Shown: positions 1 to 6,532 of the stretch, piece after piece
Numbering within the stretch: position 1 is the stretch's first letter
Layout of the letters: the number at the start of each line of letters is the position of its first letter
Source of the DNA: UBA7672 sp964529555
Lineage (GTDB): Bacteria > Pseudomonadota > Alphaproteobacteria > Caulobacterales > Hyphomonadaceae
Reading direction: 5' to 3'
Assembly: GCA_964529555.1 (NCBI GenBank)
Contig: CAZGWV010000086.1
Span: 1 to 14,139 of the forward strand
Length of the DNA stretch: 14,139 nt
Notes under the pieces: generated by a model
The model's database searches: none
Seen by the model: the letters and a program-made list of their open reading frames with translations, nothing else
Told to the model about the DNA's origin: nothing
Position numbers and translations under genes: made by a program

Positions 1-43
1 CTGAGGAGCCGCCGCAGGCGGCGTCTCGAAGGGCGAACCACGA
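1..43. repeat. Palindromic intergenic repeat, cut by window edge
   Basis: Perfect inverted repeat GCCGCC (8-13) / GGCGGC (17-22) with a 3-nt loop, inside a segment whose wording (CTGAGGAGCC, GTCTCGAAGGGCG) resembles dispersed intergenic repeats common in Caulobacterales-like genomes. It lies just past the stop of the NTF2-like gene, so it could end or stabilise that transcript. There is no clear T-run. The family assignment is from memory and only one end is visible. Confidence 0.4.
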
Positions 44-54
44 GGGGCCGGGCT

Positions 55-408
55 CTACGCATAGGCCGCAATCGACCGCTCCACCTTGCCAGCCACATTG
101 AACACGAACGTCTCCGCCACGGTCTGCTGGCGGTGGTTGGTGTAGACGATGGTGAGTGCGTCCGATCCTGCCAGCACCTGATCGATCTCGAAATAGAGAT
201 CGCGCCCCTGTGCGAGGGCTGCGCCCCAATAATCACGCAGCGCGGCCTTGCCCGACACGAAATCGGCGTCGCGCCCCGTGACCATGCGGATGCGCGGGGA
301 ATGGAACACCACGCTCTCGGCGTAGTGGCCGAGGATGGCGGCGAGGTCGTGGTCGTTCCACGCCTTCACCCATTCGCGGGCGAATTGCTGCGCTTTGTCG
401 GCGTCCAT
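55..408 (-). CDS. NTF2-like / SnoaL-like family protein
   Basis: This 117-residue protein has the typical N-terminal helix of NTF2-like cone folds (AWNDHDLAAILGHYAESVVF, residues 16-35). A beta-rich half follows, ending in a T-x-V-x-E-T-F-V-F-N strand. The family covers small enzymes such as SnoaL-type cyclases and isomerases and many uncharacterised ligand-binding proteins, so no reaction can be assigned. The start at 408 was chosen over the longer open frame to 528 because a good Shine-Dalgarno (GGGAGAGGGAG) precedes it and the extra 40 residues are low-complexity antisense-type sequence. Its first 43 bases overlap the 3' end of the caspase-like gene in another frame, which suggests translational coupling. 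No signal peptide is seen, so it should be cytoplasmic although its partner is predicted to be exported. Confidence 0.85.
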   Translation of the reverse strand: MDADKAQQFAREWVKAWNDHDLAAILGHYAESVVFHSPRIRMVTGRDADFVSGKAALRDYWGAALAQGRDLYFEIDQVLAGSDALTIVYTNHRQQTVAETFVFNVAGKVERSIAAYA

Positions 409-1136
409 GTCACTCCCTCTCCCAGGAAGGGATCGTCGCGGCAGCTCGCATAGAGCACGAGATTGGCCTGCCGCGCCCTGCCCGCTGTTCCGATCTCGTC
501 CAGCGCAATGGCGTGAGTCGTCAGCCATTTCGAGTCGCGCTCGGGATAATCGCCCATCATCCAGTAGACCGTGCGCTTGCGCTGCAGCCCATGCCCGCCG
601 ACATAGACCAGCGATACATCCGCATCCGCAGACTGCACCGCGAACGCCGCCATCGCCTCGCGCGCGGCGCCGATGGTGGCGTCGAGCACCAGCGTCGTCT
701 CGAACCCCGCCGCGCTGAGCGCCTCGGGCACGCGCTTTGCATCATGCCGCGCGCCGACGAGTGAATAGGCATCCGACTTCGAATAATCGGCGTTGATCAG
801 CACGAGCGCGCGGCGGCTCTGCCCCTCGACGCCCAGCTTCCATTTGGGATCGGGCAGTTTGCGCGGCATCTGGATCTGCTGCCAGCCGCCGCTGTTCAGC
901 GAATTGGCCAGCGCCATGCGTCCGCCGAATGTCTCGATCGTCATCGGCAGTTCGGGCAGCACTTCGCAGAGCGCCGACGCGAACGGATTGCCGCCCCGCC
1001 GGTCGCGGTCGCTGGTGAGCCGCCCGGCCTGCCCCGCATAGTAGAACAGCGGCGCAGGCGCCCCCGGCGCGGTTTGCGCCAGTGCGGGCGCCGCTGTGGA
1101 AGCGGCGAGCGTTGCGATGAAAGCGCGGCGGTTCAT
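366..1136 (-). CDS. Tat-exported caspase-like (C14) protein, apparently permuted
   Basis: This 256-residue protein opens with a Tat-type signal (MNRRAFIATLAAS, AxA site near residue 20). From about residue 108 it shows a caspase/metacaspase p20 region. The catalytic His is in VYVGGHG (H182) and the Cys in LYASCRDDPF (C232), both intact. The protein ends only 24 residues after the Cys, with no room for the usual p10 part. Residues 31-93 (FYYAGQAG, then GGNPFASALCEVL) resemble the p10 part of bacterial caspase-like proteins, which normally follows the Cys. The order therefore looks like p10-then-p20; this is my inference from motif resemblance. The start at 1136 places the twin Arg correctly; the frame also allows 1157, and neither start has a strong ribosome binding site. 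The gene follows the membrane protein gene by 47 bp and overlaps the NTF2-like gene. The substrate is unknown. Confidence 0.8.
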   Translation of the reverse strand: MNRRAFIATLAASTAAPALAQTAPGAPAPLFYYAGQAGRLTSDRDRRGGNPFASALCEVLPELPMTIETFGGRMALANSLNSGGWQQIQMPRKLPDPKWKLGVEGQSRRALVLINADYSKSDAYSLVGARHDAKRVPEALSAAGFETTLVLDATIGAAREAMAAFAVQSADADVSLVYVGGHGLQRKRTVYWMMGDYPERDSKWLTTHAIALDEIGTAGRARQANLVLYASCRDDPFLGEGVTWTPTKRSNSPANG

Positions 1137-1183
1137 GGCGCGAGGATAGCGGCGCATGGCGGGGCGCCAAGCCCGGAGATCGC

Positions 1184-1675
1184 CTAGCTCGCAGGACGGC
1201 GGCGCACCGAGAGCGCCAGCATGACCCAGCCTGCAATCATCCCGACCAACGTGATGTAGCTTGCGTACTGGGCGGCCTCAAACAGCCAAGCGAGCGATGT
1301 CATCGGCGAATTCTCGATGTAATCGGCATAGCGTTGCGGCATCGGCATCAGCGACAGCACGATGCCCGGAACCGACTGCGCCAGTACAAACACCGTCGCG
1401 CTCGCAGCCAGCACCCAGCCGCCAACACGTACTCCGGCCAGCATGGAACAGCCCGCCGCCGCGATCAGATGACAGATCGCAAACGCCGCCATGGTCGCGA
1501 GGCGATCGGCGTCGGCGACGACGTAGTATGTGTCGTGAAGCTGGTGACTGTCGCCGCTTTGCAGGCTGGCGGCAAAAGAACTGGCCGGAATGGTCGCCAC
1601 GGCCAACGCGGCCGCAATGCAGCTGAACCTGAACAAGCCGGGATGTTGGCCCGGATGTTGAACGTCGACAGACAT
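1184..1675 (-). CDS. Membrane protein resembling COX1 helices X-XII, heme ligands lost
   Basis: This 163-residue protein has an N-terminal hydrophobic segment (about 14-35) and three further helices (about 58-82, 84-110, 127-157). Residues 46-57 read LHDTYYVVADAD, almost the cytochrome c oxidase subunit I signature LHDTYYVVAHFH. Residues 111-119 (PMPQRYADY) resemble the MPRRYxDYP segment that comes later in the same subunit. In bovine COX1 the motif carries H368 and D369 (Mg site), H376 (heme a3) and H378 (heme a). Here the HD pair is kept and both heme histidines are Asp. It is far too short to be an oxidase. It may be a diverged stand-alone descendant of the COX1 C-terminal domain; function unknown. 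The start at 1675 has a GGGGGA ribosome binding site that lies inside a perfect hairpin. Confidence 0.75.
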   Translation of the reverse strand: MSVDVQHPGQHPGLFRFSCIAAALAVATIPASSFAASLQSGDSHQLHDTYYVVADADRLATMAAFAICHLIAAAGCSMLAGVRVGGWVLAASATVFVLAQSVPGIVLSLMPMPQRYADYIENSPMTSLAWLFEAAQYASYITLVGMIAGWVMLALSVRRRPAS

Positions 1676-1700
1676 GAAATCCCCCTGCGTAGGGGATTTC
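1676..1700 (-). promoter_or_regulatory. Perfect 9-bp hairpin covering the RBS of the COX1-like gene
   Basis: GAAATCCCC (1676-1684) and GGGGATTTC (1692-1700) are perfect inverted repeats around a 7-nt loop, ending directly at the start codon. In the minus-strand mRNA the 3' arm contains the G-rich Shine-Dalgarno, so folding would block ribosome entry. The palindrome could instead be a protein operator. No U-run follows, so an intrinsic terminator is unlikely. Confidence 0.55.
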
Positions 1701-1740
1701 TAGATCAGCCTGCCGACGCTCTCAACATGCCTTTTATCGA

Positions 1741-3324
1741 CTAGAACTTCAGCACCTTCACATAGCGCACCTGCGGCAGCGACTGGATCGCATCCAGCGT
1801 CCCGCCCGGCACGTCCTGGTCGACGCCGACGATGGCGATGGCGTCGCCGCCGGCGGCTTCGCGGCCAAGGTTGAACGTCGCGATATTGACCTTGGCGTCG
1901 CCCAGCAGGCCCGCCATGGAACCGATGAAACCCGGCTTGTCGGAATTGTTGATGAACAGCATGAAGGGCTGGAAATCAGCCTCGAGCGCCATGCCCTTCA
2001 CCTCGACCACGCGCGGCTTGCCGCCCACGATGGCGCCGGCGACCGAGCGCCACTTGCCCTCCACCTTCACCTTGATGCGGATCAGCGAGTCGTAGACCGC
2101 GCTGGCGTCGTTGGTGGATTCCTTCAGCGAGCCGCCGCGCTCCTGCAGGATGGCAGGGGCCGAGACCATGTTCACTTCGGCCAGGAACGGACGCAGCATC
2201 CCCGCCAGCGCCGCAGACGTCAGCGGCTTGCGGTTGAGGCCGGCGACGGCGCCTTCATACTCGATCTCGACTTCCGAGAGACTGCCATCGGCAACCTGCC
2301 CCGCGAACTGGCCGAGCTTTTCGGCGAGCGCGATGAAGGGTTTCAGCTTGGGAGCTTCTTCCGCCGTCACGCTCGGCGTGTTGAGCGCGTTGGAGACGGC
2401 GCCGGTCAGCAGGTAATCCGCCATCTGTTCGGCGACCTGGAAGGCGACATTGTCCTGCGCTTCGACGGTGGAGGCGCCCAGATGGGGCGTCGCGACGAAG
2501 TTCGGCGCGCCGAACAGCACGTTGGTTTTCGCCGGCTCTTCGAGGAACACGTCGAACGCCGCAGCCCCGATCCGGCCGGACTCGAGGCCCGCGCGAACCG
2601 CCGCTTCGTCGGCAAGGCCGCCGCGCGCGCAGTTGACGAGGATCACGCCCTTCTTCGTCTTGGCGAGGTTTTCCGCAGAGAGAATGTTGCGCGTCTGGTC
2701 GGTGAGCGGCGTGTGCAGCGTGATGACGTCGGCGCGGGCGAGCAGGTCGTCCAGCTCGACCTTCTCGATGCCCAGCTGCGCGGCGCGTTCGGCTGTGAGG
2801 AAGGGATCGTAGGCGACGACCTTCATCTTGAGGCCGAGCGCGCGGTCCGCAACGATGGAGCCGATATTGCCGGCGCCGATGAGGCCGAGCGTTTTTGCGT
2901 AAAGTTCGACGCCGATATAGTCCTTCTTCGGCCATTCGCCCGCGATGGTGCGGCTGGACGCCGAGGGGATCTGGCGGGCGGCGGCGAACATCATGGCGAT
3001 GGCGTGCTCGGCCGTGGTGATGGCGTTGCCGAAGGGCGTGTTCATCACGATCACGCCCTTGGCGGTCGCGGCCTTCACATCGACATTGTCGACGCCGATG
3101 CCCGCGCGGCCGATGACTTTCAGCCTGGCGCCCGCCGCGATCACGTCCTTGTCCGGCTTGCAGGCGGAGCGGACGGCCAGGCCGTCATACTCGCCGATGA
3201 TCTTGATCAGCTCGTCCTTCTTCAGGCCGACCTTGAAGTCGACCTCGATGCCGCGATTCTTGAAGATGTCGGCGGCGCCGGGCGCAAGATCGTCGGCGAT
3301 GAGGACTTTCACTTTGGTGGTCAT
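1741..3324 (-). CDS. serA: D-3-phosphoglycerate dehydrogenase, long form
   Basis: SerA oxidises 3-phosphoglycerate to 3-phosphohydroxypyruvate with NAD+, the first step of serine synthesis in the cytoplasm. The protein has 527 residues, the usual length of the long form. The Rossmann motif GAGNIG is at 150-155, the substrate/catalytic Arg in NCARGG (R234), Glu in LEEP (E263) and catalytic His in PHLGAST (H281). An intervening ASB-type domain spans about 320-450 and a C-terminal ACT domain about 455-527 (KPGFIGSMAGLLG, then IATFNLGRE), which in relatives can mediate serine feedback. The start at 3324 was preferred to the longer frame (3429) because AAGGAG precedes it and MTTKVKVLIADD is where homologues begin. 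It lies 65 bp after the MazG-like gene, probably in the serC operon. Confidence 0.98.
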   Translation of the reverse strand: MTTKVKVLIADDLAPGAADIFKNRGIEVDFKVGLKKDELIKIIGEYDGLAVRSACKPDKDVIAAGARLKVIGRAGIGVDNVDVKAATAKGVIVMNTPFGNAITTAEHAIAMMFAAARQIPSASSRTIAGEWPKKDYIGVELYAKTLGLIGAGNIGSIVADRALGLKMKVVAYDPFLTAERAAQLGIEKVELDDLLARADVITLHTPLTDQTRNILSAENLAKTKKGVILVNCARGGLADEAAVRAGLESGRIGAAAFDVFLEEPAKTNVLFGAPNFVATPHLGASTVEAQDNVAFQVAEQMADYLLTGAVSNALNTPSVTAEEAPKLKPFIALAEKLGQFAGQVADGSLSEVEIEYEGAVAGLNRKPLTSAALAGMLRPFLAEVNMVSAPAILQERGGSLKESTNDASAVYDSLIRIKVKVEGKWRSVAGAIVGGKPRVVEVKGMALEADFQPFMLFINNSDKPGFIGSMAGLLGDAKVNIATFNLGREAAGGDAIAIVGVDQDVPGGTLDAIQSLPQVRYVKVLKF

Positions 3325-3389
3325 GGGGAGGTCTCCTTGAGTTTCTGTTGCGCTCTCACGCGCACTGAATCGAGATTGATGTGATTGTT

Positions 3390-3686
3390 TCAGACATGGC
3401 CGCCCGTCCCGTCGCCCGCCGCTTTCCATTTGCGCGCGCGGTTGACCTGCATCTTGGCGTCGACCTGTTCGGACAGCTCCATGCCGAGAATGCCGGCGAG
3501 CCGATGGAGCAGGATGGCGACGTCGGCCGCCTCCCTGCCCGCTTCGGCGCGATCGCCGGCGCGCAGAGCCTGCTCCAGCTCATCCATCTCCACGCGCGCG
3601 CGTGTCACGAGCGCGGTGAGATCGCTGGGCGCGCCGAAGATGGCGTCGCCCCATTCGCGGATGGTGTGGGAGGTTTCAGTCGGCAT
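3390..3686 (-). CDS. MazG-like nucleotide pyrophosphohydrolase
   Basis: This 98-residue, all-helical protein carries the MazG/all-alpha NTP pyrophosphohydrolase metal motif: ExxE at 33-36 (EMDE) and ExxD at 52-55 (EAAD). A helix then ends in KMQVNRARKW, like the usual C-terminal K...N..RKW of small MazG-like proteins. Such enzymes hydrolyse (d)NTPs to NMP and pyrophosphate, often as house-cleaning; the nucleotide preference cannot be read here. The start at 3686 has GAGGAA upstream. The open frame continues to 3743, but those residues fall inside the intergenic repeat and are not credible. It lies between serC and serA, whose pathway does not obviously need it. Confidence 0.8.
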   Translation of the reverse strand: MPTETSHTIREWGDAIFGAPSDLTALVTRARVEMDELEQALRAGDRAEAGREAADVAILLHRLAGILGMELSEQVDAKMQVNRARKWKAAGDGTGGHV

Positions 3687-3704
3687 ATCGGGCTTCCTCA
3701 GCGT

Positions 3705-3818
3705 GTCATCCCGGCCGGAGCGCAGCGGAGAGCCGGGACCCATTCATCAACCCCGAAAGCGGAGCGATGGGTCCCGGCCACCCTTGTCCAAGAATGGGCT
3801 ACGCGCTTCCGGGATGAC
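3705..3818. repeat. Nested palindromic intergenic repeat between serC and MazG-like gene
   Basis: The outer arms GTCATCCCGG (3705-3714) and CCGGGATGAC (3809-3818) are perfect inverted complements. Inside them GCCGGGACCCAT (3732-3743) and ATGGGTCCCGGC (3767-3778) form a 12-bp stem with a 23-nt loop. The element fills the intergenic space, starting 2 bp past the serC stop. The outer sequence resembles dispersed GTCATCCCGG repeats seen in many alphaproteobacteria. In RNA it would fold into a long structure that could stabilise serC mRNA or lower downstream expression. Confidence 0.75.
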
Positions 3819-3820
3819 AA

Positions 3821-4984
3821 TCAGGAAAGTTCAGAGACCGTGGTTTCAAACGCCCAGTCGAGCCACGGCGTCAGCTTTTCGACATCCGCCGCATCCACCG
3901 TCGCGCCGCACCAGATGCGCAGGCCCGGAGGGGCGGCCTTGTAGCCGCCGATATCGTAGGCTGCGTTTTCCTTTTCCAGCGCCGCGACGAACTTCTTCAC
4001 GAAGTCCTGCTGGCCCTTGTCATCCAGCTTCGCGACACGCGGATCGGTGATCGACAGCGTGACGGAGGTGTTCGAGCGCGTCGCCTTGTCGGCGGCGAGG
4101 AATTCCACCCACGGCGTCTTCGCGACCCAGGCTTCGAGCACGGCGAGGTTTGCGTCCGAGCGTTTGAACGCAGCCTCAACACCGCCCAGACCTTCGACCC
4201 AGTTCAGCGCATCGAGATAATCTTCGGTCGCCAGCATGGAGGGCGTGTTGATCGTCTCGCCCTCGAAAATGCCTTCGGTGACGGCGCCGCCCTTGGCCAT
4301 GCGGAACAGTTTCGGCATCGGCCATGTCGGCGTGTGGGTCTGCAGGCGCTCGATGGCGCGGGGCGACAGGATGAGGATGCCATGCGCGCCCTCGCCGCCC
4401 AGCACTTTCTGCCAGGAGTAGGTGAGCACATCGATCTTGTTCCACGGGATCGGCATGGCGAACACAGCCGAAGTCGCGTCGCAGAATGTCAGCCCCTCGC
4501 GGTCATCCGCGATCCAGTCGCCGTTCGGGACTTTGACGCCGGACGTCGTGCCGTTCCAGGTGAAGACGATGTCCGCGTCCTTGCGGGCCTTGGACAGGTC
4601 GGGCAGCTGGCCGTAGCCCGCCTTGTGCGTTACGGCGTCGACCTTCAGCTGCTTGGTGATGTCCGTCACCCAGTCTTCGCCGAAGCTTTCGAACGCGAAC
4701 ACGTCGACAGGACGCGCGCCAAGCATGGACCAGAAAGCCGCCTCGATGGCGCCGGTGTCCGAGCCCGGCATGATGCCGATGCGATAGTCGGCGGGGATTT
4801 TCAGAACCGCGCGGGTCTTGTCGATCGCCAGCTTCAGGCGCGACTTGCCGAGCTTGGAACGGTGCGACCGGCCCAGCGATTCAAGCTTGAGATTATCGGG
4901 GTTCCAGCCGGGGCGCTTGGCGCATGGGCCGGAAGAAAAGTGAGCGCGCTCAGGGCGCACTGCGGGTTTCGCAGCGGTCGTCAT
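3821..4984 (-). CDS. serC: Phosphoserine aminotransferase
   Basis: SerC is a PLP-dependent fold-type I transaminase that converts 3-phosphohydroxypyruvate and glutamate to phosphoserine and 2-oxoglutarate; many members also act in pyridoxine synthesis. The protein has 387 residues and begins with the class V signature region FSSGPCAKRPGW (about 17-28). It has PGSDTGAIEAAFWSMLG (PLP-phosphate contact) and the PLP Lys in YSWQKVLGGEGAHG. It belongs to the alphaproteobacterial subtype rather than the E. coli type. The start at 4984 follows GGGAG and sits directly behind the two-hairpin leader; the longer frame to 5074 would run through that leader and is rejected. It lies 90 bp after the EamA gene and upstream of serA on the same strand. 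Confidence 0.97.
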   Translation of the reverse strand: MTTAAKPAVRPERAHFSSGPCAKRPGWNPDNLKLESLGRSHRSKLGKSRLKLAIDKTRAVLKIPADYRIGIMPGSDTGAIEAAFWSMLGARPVDVFAFESFGEDWVTDITKQLKVDAVTHKAGYGQLPDLSKARKDADIVFTWNGTTSGVKVPNGDWIADDREGLTFCDATSAVFAMPIPWNKIDVLTYSWQKVLGGEGAHGILILSPRAIERLQTHTPTWPMPKLFRMAKGGAVTEGIFEGETINTPSMLATEDYLDALNWVEGLGGVEAAFKRSDANLAVLEAWVAKTPWVEFLAADKATRSNTSVTLSITDPRVAKLDDKGQQDFVKKFVAALEKENAAYDIGGYKAAPPGLRIWCGATVDAADVEKLTPWLDWAFETTVSELS

Positions 4985-4990
4985 CTGTTT

Positions 4991-5036
4991 TTCTCCCATC
5001 CTTACAGATGGGCTGGTCGCCGTTGGGGGCGACTGG
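4991..5036 (-). promoter_or_regulatory. serC leader RNA (two tandem hairpins)
   Basis: On the minus strand just before serC lie two perfect hairpins: 5033-5028/5021-5016 (GTCGCC / GGCGAC, 6-nt loop) and 5012-5007/5000-4995 (CCCATC / GATGGG, 6-nt loop). The Shine-Dalgarno GGGAG shares the 3' arm of the second stem. Position and layout match the serC RNA motif described as a conserved alphaproteobacterial 5' UTR element by comparative genomics. The assignment is from memory. There is no U-run, so control would be at translation rather than termination. The ligand, if any, is unknown. Confidence 0.75.
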
Positions 5037-5074
5037 CCCGCGCCGGATATGCGCCCGAACCCGTTGCGCGTCAA

Positions 5075-6031
5075 TCAGGACTTCGCAGACCGCCGCACGT
5101 TCGCCACCGCCACGCCCGCGAGGATGAGCGCCAGCGCGCCGATCATCGACCATTCAAGGTCTTCGCCGAGGAAGAGGACGCCCAGGCCGGTGGCCCAGAG
5201 CGGCGACATGTAGGTGGTGAACGACACGAACACCGGCCCCGCCCTGCGGATCAGCCAGACATAGACGAACATCGCGAACGCAGTCGGCAGCGCGCCCAGC
5301 AGGATCATCGCGATCACCGACGCCTGGCTGGCGTTGACCGGGAACGGCTCCATCACAGCCGCGTAGACAACGGCCGACACCGCGCCCATCGCCACGATGA
5401 TGAAGGCTGACAGGACGGGTTCGATCGCGGGCGCAACGCGCGTTGCGATATTGCCGACCGCATAGAGCCACGCCCCGACGATCGCGAGCAGGATGCCGAT
5501 CAGGCTTGCGCCGCCGCCCTCGCGGAATTCCGGCAGCACCAGCACGACAAGACCCGAAAAGCCCATCAGCACGCCGAGCAAGCGCCGGGGCGTCAGGCGG
5601 TCGCGCAGGAAGATGTGCGCCATCAACACGGTCGCGAAAGGCGTGCCGCCATTGCAGATCGCCATGACGGCCGTGCCAACCGATTCAGCCGCGTGAGCAT
5701 AGAGAACGAACGGCGCCATCGTTGCGCCAATGCCGATGAGGGCGAACCAGCCGAGGGCCGCGCGCGAAATCCTCGGGCGGCTATCGCCACGCGGGCGCGG
5801 GTTCAGCCGTCGCCAGACGATCATCCACGCCACAAGGAAGAACGCGCCGCTGGCCATCCTGCCGGCCACCAGCCAGGCCGGCGAGATCGTCTCGACACCG
5901 ATGCTGATGCCCGCAAAGGTCGAGCCCCAGATGATCACCAGCACGAGCAAGGCGGCCCAGTTGAGCGCGCCGCCGGAAAGGCGCGGCGTCATGCCGGGCG
6001 CAACGCCTGCCTTTTCCGCCGCCGATTCCAC
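5075..6031 (-). CDS. EamA/DMT-family transporter
   Basis: This 318-residue inner-membrane protein has ten hydrophobic segments arranged as two EamA repeats (about 28-168 and 177-312). Family features are IIWGSTFAGISIG in helix 1, the VGTAVMAICNGGTPFATVLMAHIFLRDRLTPRRLLGVLMGFSG block in the first repeat and SPLWATGLGVLFLGEDLEWSMIGALALILAGV in the second. DMT proteins typically export amino acids or metabolites, or take up nucleotide-sugar-like compounds. The place next to serC/serA hints at amino-acid export, but this is inference. The start is a GTG at 6031 with GGCGGAG upstream; the internal ATG at 5992 lacks a ribosome binding site. The stop lies about 40 bp before the serC leader, so readthrough into serC is plausible. 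Confidence 0.9.
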   Translation of the reverse strand: MESAAEKAGVAPGMTPRLSGGALNWAALLVLVIIWGSTFAGISIGVETISPAWLVAGRMASGAFFLVAWMIVWRRLNPRPRGDSRPRISRAALGWFALIGIGATMAPFVLYAHAAESVGTAVMAICNGGTPFATVLMAHIFLRDRLTPRRLLGVLMGFSGLVVLVLPEFREGGGASLIGILLAIVGAWLYAVGNIATRVAPAIEPVLSAFIIVAMGAVSAVVYAAVMEPFPVNASQASVIAMILLGALPTAFAMFVYVWLIRRAGPVFVSFTTYMSPLWATGLGVLFLGEDLEWSMIGALALILAGVAVANVRRSAKS

Positions 6032-6120
6032 GCCACGCTCCGCCGATGAGGCGCCCTGCTAGAACAGATTTCGCGCGGGGGCAAAGCCACGGCCTGGCGC
6101 CGTTGCGTAACAAACAGCAA

Positions 6121-6146
6121 AAGGCCCGGAGCAAGCTCCGGGCCTT
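6121..6146 (-). terminator. Intrinsic terminator, minus strand
   Basis: AAGGCCCGGAGC (6121-6132) and GCTCCGGGCCTT (6135-6146) are perfect 12-bp arms around a 2-nt loop. On the minus strand the stem is followed by TTTTGCTGTTTG, a reasonable U-rich tract. The plus side has no T-run. It would end transcripts entering from gap 1, most simply the csbD-like mRNA if the gap is short, and insulate the EamA-serC operon. Confidence 0.8.
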
Positions 6147-6158
6147 CCGCCTGGTAGA

Positions 6159-6258
6159 NNNNNNNNNNNNNNNNNNNNNNNNNNNNNNNNNNNNNNNNNN
6201 NNNNNNNNNNNNNNNNNNNNNNNNNNNNNNNNNNNNNNNNNNNNNNNNNNNNNNNNNN
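6159..6258. other. Assembly gap (100 N)
   Basis: Exactly 100 N, the conventional placeholder for a scaffold gap of unknown size. Nothing can be said of its content. A gene may be hidden between the csbD-like gene and the terminator at 6121-6146. Confidence 0.98.
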
Positions 6259-6262
6259 GAGC

Positions 6263-6442
6263 CTACTTGGTGACGGTCTTGATCGCGTCCTTGATGTGGC
6301 CGGCAGCCTTCTGGCCCTTGCCTTCGGCTTCCTTGGCGCCGCCTTCGACGACGTGCCTGGGCGAATCCACGGCCTTGCCGAATTCCTTCTGCACCTTGCC
6401 GGCAGCTTCCTTGATCGAACCCTTGATCGTGTCCTTGTTCAT
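6263..6442 (-). CDS. CsbD-family stress protein
   Basis: This 59-residue, Lys/Glu/Ala-rich hydrophilic protein starts MNKDTIKGSIKEAAGKVQKE and ends KAAGHIKDAIKTVTK. It carries the repeated K-G-x-x-K-E-x-x-G-K pattern of CsbD-like proteins. The name comes from a Bacillus subtilis sigma-B general-stress gene. The family is strongly induced by stress in many bacteria, but its biochemical role is not known. The ribosome binding site GAGGAG lies 8 nt before the ATG. The stop is 4 bp from gap 1. An EcfG-type promoter ends 45 bp before the start codon, giving independent support that it belongs to the general stress response. Confidence 0.9.
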   Translation of the reverse strand: MNKDTIKGSIKEAAGKVQKEFGKAVDSPRHVVEGGAKEAEGKGQKAAGHIKDAIKTVTK

Positions 6443-6486
6443 GGCGAACTCCTCATTGGCTGAGCATCCCCCGCGTTCGGCATATC

Positions 6487-6511
6487 AACGGGTGAAAGCC
6501 GTGAGAGTTCC
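6487..6511 (-). promoter_or_regulatory. EcfG-type general stress promoter of csbD-like gene
   Basis: On the minus strand GGAAC (6511-6507) is followed after exactly 16 nt by CGTT (6490-6487). This is the alphaproteobacterial EcfG (sigma-EcfG/PhyR pathway) consensus GGAAC-N16/17-CGTT. It lies 45 bp before the start of the csbD-like gene, a normal 5' UTR length. GTTCCT (6507-6512) and AGGAAC (6517-6522) also form a small inverted repeat overlapping the -35. Confidence 0.75.
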
Positions 6512-6532
6512 TTGCGAGGAACATGAAGAAAA

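Noticed and set aside
1676..1700. Hairpin as the serA terminator
   Set aside because: The stem ends directly at a start codon with no U-tract; RBS occlusion or an operator explains it better.
2482..3384. 300-codon plus-strand open frame opposite serA
   Set aside because: Antisense to conserved serA codons; Asp/Arg/Ala-rich with no recognisable family.
4995..5033. serC leader hairpins as an intrinsic terminator of the EamA gene
   Set aside because: No U-run follows either stem; the Shine-Dalgarno and serC start follow at once.
4334..5410. 358-codon plus-strand open frame spanning serC and EamA
   Set aside because: It crosses two real genes and the serC leader on the other strand and has low-complexity composition.
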